The position numbers and the translations under genes were made by a program. Shown here piece by piece: positions 4,811 to 7,054 of a stretch of DNA of 7,054 nt. Where the stretch lies: contig PMKG01000333.1 in the NCBI GenBank assembly GCA_003157675.1, positions 1 through 7,054 on the forward strand. Direction: 5' to 3'. Each line of letters begins with the position of its first letter. Position 1 is the first letter of the stretch. Source of the stretch: Acidobacteriota bacterium. GTDB lineage: Bacteria > Acidobacteriota > Vicinamibacteria > Vicinamibacterales > Fen-181. Below the pieces are notes generated by a model. The model was not told where the DNA came from, made no database searches, and saw nothing but the letters and a program-made list of their open reading frames with translations.

Positions 4811-5772
4811 TAGCGTGCCCGCGTCCTCTCCCAGCGGTGCTTCCGCAGCTCGTCGAGGAGCGCCGGCGGCAGGCGGCGGCCGTCGCTGGCGGCCAAACTC
4901 GCCTCGACGTGGCTGACCTTCCTCATGCCGGGAATCGTGGTCGTCACCGCGGGGTGTTCGAGGATGAACCGCAGCGCCAGCTCGGGCAGCGTCATGTCCT
5001 CCGGCACTTCCGCCTTCAGCCTCTCGACCCGGTCCAGCGTCGCGCGGAGATTCTCGGGCTTGAAGTAGGTCGTCCGCCAGTCGCCTTCGGGGAACGTTGC
5101 GTCTTTCGCCAGCGCACCGGTCAGGCCGCCCTCGTCGAACGGCACGCGGGCGATGACCGCCACGTTCAGCTCGCGGCACAGCGGGAACAGCTCGTCCTCG
5201 GGATTCTGGTCGAAGACGTTGTAGACGACCTGGACGGAGTCGACCAGGCCCGTGCGGAGAGCCTTCGTCGCGCTCGTCGGTTCCCACCGATTCAGGCTGA
5301 TGCCGAACGCCCTGATGAGCCCTTCGCGCTTCAGGTCGTCGACGGCGCGCTGCCACCGCTCGTCCCCGGCCCACGCGTCGGACCAGACATGGAGCTGCTG
5401 CAGATCCACGCAGTCGAGGCCGAGGTTCTCAAGGCTCTTCGCCGTCATCTCGCGGATGTGCCCGGCGGGAAACACGTCCGCGAGGGGATCGTCGGCGCGG
5501 CCGGGGAAGCGTCCGTTCTTCGGCGGGATCTTGGTGGCGACGTACACGTGTTCGCCCCGCCAGCCGCGGAGCAGCCGCCCGAGCAGCCGCTCACTGTGGC
5601 CGGAGCCGTAAGCAAACGCCGTGTCGAAGAAGTTGCAGCCCAGGGCGAGCGCCCGTTCCATCGCTTGCAGCGACTCGGCATCGTCGGAGCCGGTCCAGCC
5701 CGCCATGCCCCAGGTGCCGTAGCCGATTTCGGAGACTCGCCAATTGGTACGGGGGAAGACACGGTACTGCAC
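4810..5772 (-). CDS. Aldo/keto reductase family oxidoreductase
   Basis: This is an NADPH-dependent (beta/alpha)8-barrel oxidoreductase, presumably cytoplasmic; the substrate cannot be read from the sequence. In numbering from the ATG at 5781 the catalytic tetrad is D53, Y58 (FFDTAFAYG), K84 (VATKIPP) and H131 (LQQLHVW). GYGTWGMAGWTGSDD near the N-terminus, GLIRAFGIS and the late cofactor-loop segment TTTIPGMRKVSHVEAS also fit the family. I chose the GTG at 5772 (320 residues). It gives the typical MQYR start, and GAGGAG lies 9 bases upstream, whereas the ATG at 5781 directly abuts that GAGGAG with no spacer. The ATG would add only three residues (323). The gene lies 44 bases after engB on the same strand and could be cotranscribed with it. 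It is flanked on both sides by GGCTCAG heptads, and its ribosome site is partly built from one of them. Confidence 0.92.
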   Translation of the reverse strand: MQYRVFPRTNWRVSEIGYGTWGMAGWTGSDDAESLQAMERALALGCNFFDTAFAYGSGHSERLLGRLLRGWRGEHVYVATKIPPKNGRFPGRADDPLADVFPAGHIREMTAKSLENLGLDCVDLQQLHVWSDAWAGDERWQRAVDDLKREGLIRAFGISLNRWEPTSATKALRTGLVDSVQVVYNVFDQNPEDELFPLCRELNVAVIARVPFDEGGLTGALAKDATFPEGDWRTTYFKPENLRATLDRVERLKAEVPEDMTLPELALRFILEHPAVTTTIPGMRKVSHVEASLAASDGRRLPPALLDELRKHRWERTRAR

Positions 5773-5788
5773 TGCGCTCATCTCCTCA

Positions 5789-5805
5789 GGCTCAGGGCTC
5801 AGGGC
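5789..5805. repeat. GGCTCAG heptad tandem between engB and the aldo/keto reductase
   Basis: Two perfect tandem copies of GGCTCAG (5789-5795, 5796-5802) and a partial third copy are preceded by CTCAG. The unit is identical to that at 4762-4768 on the other side of the reductase. On the minus strand the edge of the array, CTGAGGAG, supplies the reductase ribosome-binding site. Confidence 0.7.
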
Positions 5806-5808
5806 CAG

Positions 5809-5827
5809 TCACGCTGTCACACTGCCA
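5809..5827 (+). repeat. Left arm of the 19-base inverted repeat bracketing engB
   Basis: TCACGCTGTCACACTGCCA is matched in inverted orientation at 6453-6471 (18 of 19). This arm overlaps the last codons and the TGA stop of engB (5819-5817). The heptad array at 5789-5805 lies four bases outside it. Confidence 0.75.
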
Positions 5828-6449
5828 AGGCATGCAGTTGCTGCCAGAGCTCGTCCAGGCCCACTCCCTTGAGGGCCGAGACGGCGAGCGGCGCGTGGCC
5901 GAACACCTCCAGGCAGGTCTTCGGGAGCCTGGCCCTCTCCGCCTGCGTCAGCTTGTCGATCTTCGTGGCGACGAGCAGGTATGGCACGCCGAGAGACGCC
6001 AGCCAGTGCCAGGCGTCGACGTCGCTCGACATGCCGGGATGGCGCGCGTCGATGGTGAGGACGACGCCGTGCAGCGTGGAGAACGGCGTCGCAGACGGTG
6101 TGTGCCCACGTTCGTGGCTGCCGGTCCGGCTGCCGAAGTACAGCGACGTCATGCCGCTGAATTCCTCCCGCGCCTTCTCCCCGCCGCCCGCATGGCCGTA
6201 ACCGGGCAGGTCCATCAGGTAGAAGGGATGACCGCTGCCGGGGGACACGCGGTAGACGTTGACCTGGCGCGTCTTGCCGGGGGTGCTGCTCGTGCGCGCG
6301 ACGTCCTGCCGGACGAGCGCGTTGATCAGGCTGGACTTGCCGACGTTGGACCGGCCGACCAGCGCGACCTCGGGCCGGCCGTCGGTGGGGAAGTCGCGTG
6401 GACCGACGGCGCTCGTCACGAATTCGGCGGAGACGTTGCGGCGGGCCAT
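5817..6449 (-). CDS. engB: Ribosome biogenesis GTP-binding protein EngB (YsxC/YihA)
   Basis: EngB is a TRAFAC-class GTPase needed for 50S subunit assembly and usually essential. All G motifs are visible: G1 GRSNVGKSS (32-40), G2 T57 in TPGKTRQVN, G3 DLPGYG (80-85), G4 TKID (162-165) and G5 SALKG (191-195). Length is 210 residues, close to the family's usual 195-210. Between EEFSGMTSLYFGSR and LHGVVLTIDARHP there are about 17 residues (TGSHERGHTPSATPFST) that I do not recall in relatives; their DNA carries two perfect palindromes. The ATG at 6449 is the only sensible start. It has no Shine-Dalgarno site, but CACACT ends 7 bases before it, which could indicate a leaderless mRNA. lon lies 100 bases upstream on the same strand, an order also seen in Bacillus (lonA-ysxC). 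The gene is bracketed by a 19-base inverted repeat. Confidence 0.95.
   Translation of the reverse strand: MARRNVSAEFVTSAVGPRDFPTDGRPEVALVGRSNVGKSSLINALVRQDVARTSSTPGKTRQVNVYRVSPGSGHPFYLMDLPGYGHAGGGEKAREEFSGMTSLYFGSRTGSHERGHTPSATPFSTLHGVVLTIDARHPGMSSDVDAWHWLASLGVPYLLVATKIDKLTQAERARLPKTCLEVFGHAPLAVSALKGVGLDELWQQLHALAV
6106..6130. repeat. Two adjacent palindromes in the EngB extra segment
   Basis: CCACGTTCGTGG (6106-6117; arms CCACG and CGTGG, loop TT) is followed two bases later by GCCGGTCCGGC (6120-6130; arms GCCGG and CCGGC around T). The octamer GGCTGCCG also recurs at 6117-6124 and 6128-6135. The segment encodes residues around 107-115 of EngB, at the start of a stretch that appears extra relative to the family. 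A small in-frame insertion is inferred. Confidence 0.6.
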
Positions 6450-6452
6450 GTA

Positions 6453-6471
6453 TGGCAGTGTGACGGCGTGA
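6453..6471 (-). repeat. Right arm of the 19-base inverted repeat bracketing engB
   Basis: TGGCAGTGTGACGGCGTGA is the reverse complement of 5809-5827 with a single mismatch. It begins three bases upstream of the engB start codon and ends two bases before the G-rich heptad array at 6474. Confidence 0.75.
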
Positions 6472-6473
6472 TA

Positions 6474-6542
6474 GGGATCGGGGATCGGAATTCGGGGATC
6501 GGGGGGGGAAGAGGCTGTCTCCAGCCCCTGACCCCTGACCCC
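6474..6542. repeat. G-rich/C-rich heptad array between lon and engB
   Basis: On the + strand the 7-base units GGGATCG, GGGATCG, GAATTCG, GGGATCG (6474-6501) run into an 8-G tract (6501-6508). A small hairpin follows (GGCTG, loop TCTC, CAGCC; 6513-6526), then CCCCTGA, CCCCTGA, CCCC (6525-6542). The G-rich and C-rich halves are roughly complementary, so the whole can fold as an imperfect hairpin. G-runs on both strands could also support quadruplexes. The array fills most of the 100-base lon-engB gap. It may act as a lon 3' hairpin but has no T-run. Confidence 0.65.
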
Positions 6543-6549
6543 AACGTGT

Positions 6550-7054
6550 CTAGTGCGTCCTGGTATCGTCCACGTCGTCGACGACGGCGTCGTGCGCCGG
6601 GTCCCGGTGGGGAAGCGGCGGCGGCAGCGGCTCGGCGAGCGCGATCTTCAGCACCTCGTCCATCGTCTCGGCCAGGTGGACCTCCATCACGTCGAGCACC
6701 AGCTTGGGGATGTCGGCCAGGTCCTTCTCGTTCTCCCTGGGCAGCACGATCGTCCTGATGCCGGCCCGGTGCGCGGCGAGCAGCTTCTCCTTCACGCCGC
6801 CGATCGGCAGCACCTTGCCGCGCAGCGTGATCTCGCCCGTCATCGCCACGTCCTTGCGCGTCGGCACGCGGGTCAGGGCCGACACGAGCGCCGTCGCCAT
6901 CGTGATGCCGGCCGACGGACCGTCCTTCGGGATCGCCCCTTCGGGCACGTGGATGTGGACGTCGCTGTGGCGGTTGAAGTCCCTCGGGATGCCGAACTCC
7001 TCGGCCCTCGACCGGACGTAGCTCATCGCGGCCTGCGCCGACTCCTGCATGACG
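6550..7054 (-). CDS. lon: ATP-dependent Lon protease, C-terminal proteolytic domain (truncated by window)
   Basis: Lon is a cytosolic AAA+ protease that degrades misfolded and regulatory proteins. Only the P-domain is in the window. The frame stays open through the right edge, so the ATG at 7050 is an internal Met, and the N-terminal and AAA+ modules lie beyond. The catalytic dyad is visible: Ser in PKDGPSAGITMATAL (codon 6915-6913) and Lys in GEITLRGKVLPIGGVKEKLL (codon 6786-6784). They are 43 residues apart, the same separation as S679-K722 of E. coli Lon. RTIVLPRENEKDL and the following helix are typical. After the conserved MDEVLKIAL the protein ends in a short Pro-then-Asp-rich tail (LAEPLPPPLP...DDVDDTRTH) that is not conserved in the family. 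The stop is TAG at 6552-6550. engB follows on the same strand after 100 bases. Confidence 0.97.
   Translation of the reverse strand, partial: VMQESAQAAMSYVRSRAEEFGIPRDFNRHSDVHIHVPEGAIPKDGPSAGITMATALVSALTRVPTRKDVAMTGEITLRGKVLPIGGVKEKLLAAHRAGIRTIVLPRENEKDLADIPKLVLDVMEVHLAETMDEVLKIALAEPLPPPLPHRDPAHDAVVDDVDDTRTH

Noticed and set aside
4804..6201. Open frame of 465 codons on the + strand opposite the reductase and engB
   Set aside because: It is antisense to two proteins with complete catalytic motifs, its product is Arg/His/Asp-rich with no recognisable domain, and long antisense frames are expected in G+C-rich DNA.
5832..6758. Open frame of 308 codons on the + strand opposite engB and lon
   Set aside because: It is antisense to conserved G motifs of EngB and to Lon, and the part crossing 6474-6542 translates repeat DNA.

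Overview
This G+C-rich window carries seven protein-coding genes on chromosomal-looking DNA. The window ends cut the first and last genes. There is no phage, plasmid, transposase, CRISPR, rRNA or tRNA signature. The zinc-ligating L31, the lon-engB neighbourhood, the lack of Shine-Dalgarno sites before some genes and the many short palindromic/heptad repeats would fit a G+C-rich soil-type bacterium such as an Acidobacteriota (Vicinamibacteria-like) lineage. That placement is an inference from gene style, not a demonstrated affiliation.

Layout. On the + strand, the left half holds a DNA-repair pair: the 3' part of an MrfA-type superfamily 2 helicase (1-1879) and, 16 bases later, an MrfB-type DEDDh exonuclease with a TPR-like tail (1896-3362). 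In Bacillus subtilis these two act together in UvrA-independent excision of mitomycin lesions. On the - strand, read from right to left, are the C-terminal part of Lon protease (7054-6550), the ribosome-assembly GTPase EngB/YsxC (6449-5817), an aldo/keto reductase (5772-4810), ribosomal protein L31 (4707-4429) and a membrane protein that joins a cyclic-nucleotide-binding-like domain to DUF1003 (4216-3359). The two gene blocks converge, and the exonuclease and the DUF1003 gene share the four bases CTAG as interlocked stop codons at 3359-3362.

The genes are ordinary housekeeping and repair genes. The most unusual feature is a set of small repeat elements lying between and inside them. Tandem degenerate 7-base units, often arranged as inverted arms, occur at 2619-2691 (inside the exonuclease), 4755-4810, 5789-5805 and 6474-6542. 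Other perfect palindromes lie in frame inside the helicase (1229-1250) and inside EngB (6106-6130), and a hairpin spans the L31 stop codon (4415-4446). In the three conserved proteins the repeat DNA falls where the polypeptide seems to carry an extra segment compared with the family. This suggests that small palindromic elements have inserted in frame and been tolerated as surface loops. engB is also bracketed by a 19-base inverted repeat (18/19 identical), each arm adjoining a heptad array on its outer side.

No non-coding stretch exceeds 300 bases. The longest, 4217-4428 (212 bases), holds a Shine-Dalgarno site, a possible promoter, an 18-base purine run and a hairpin.
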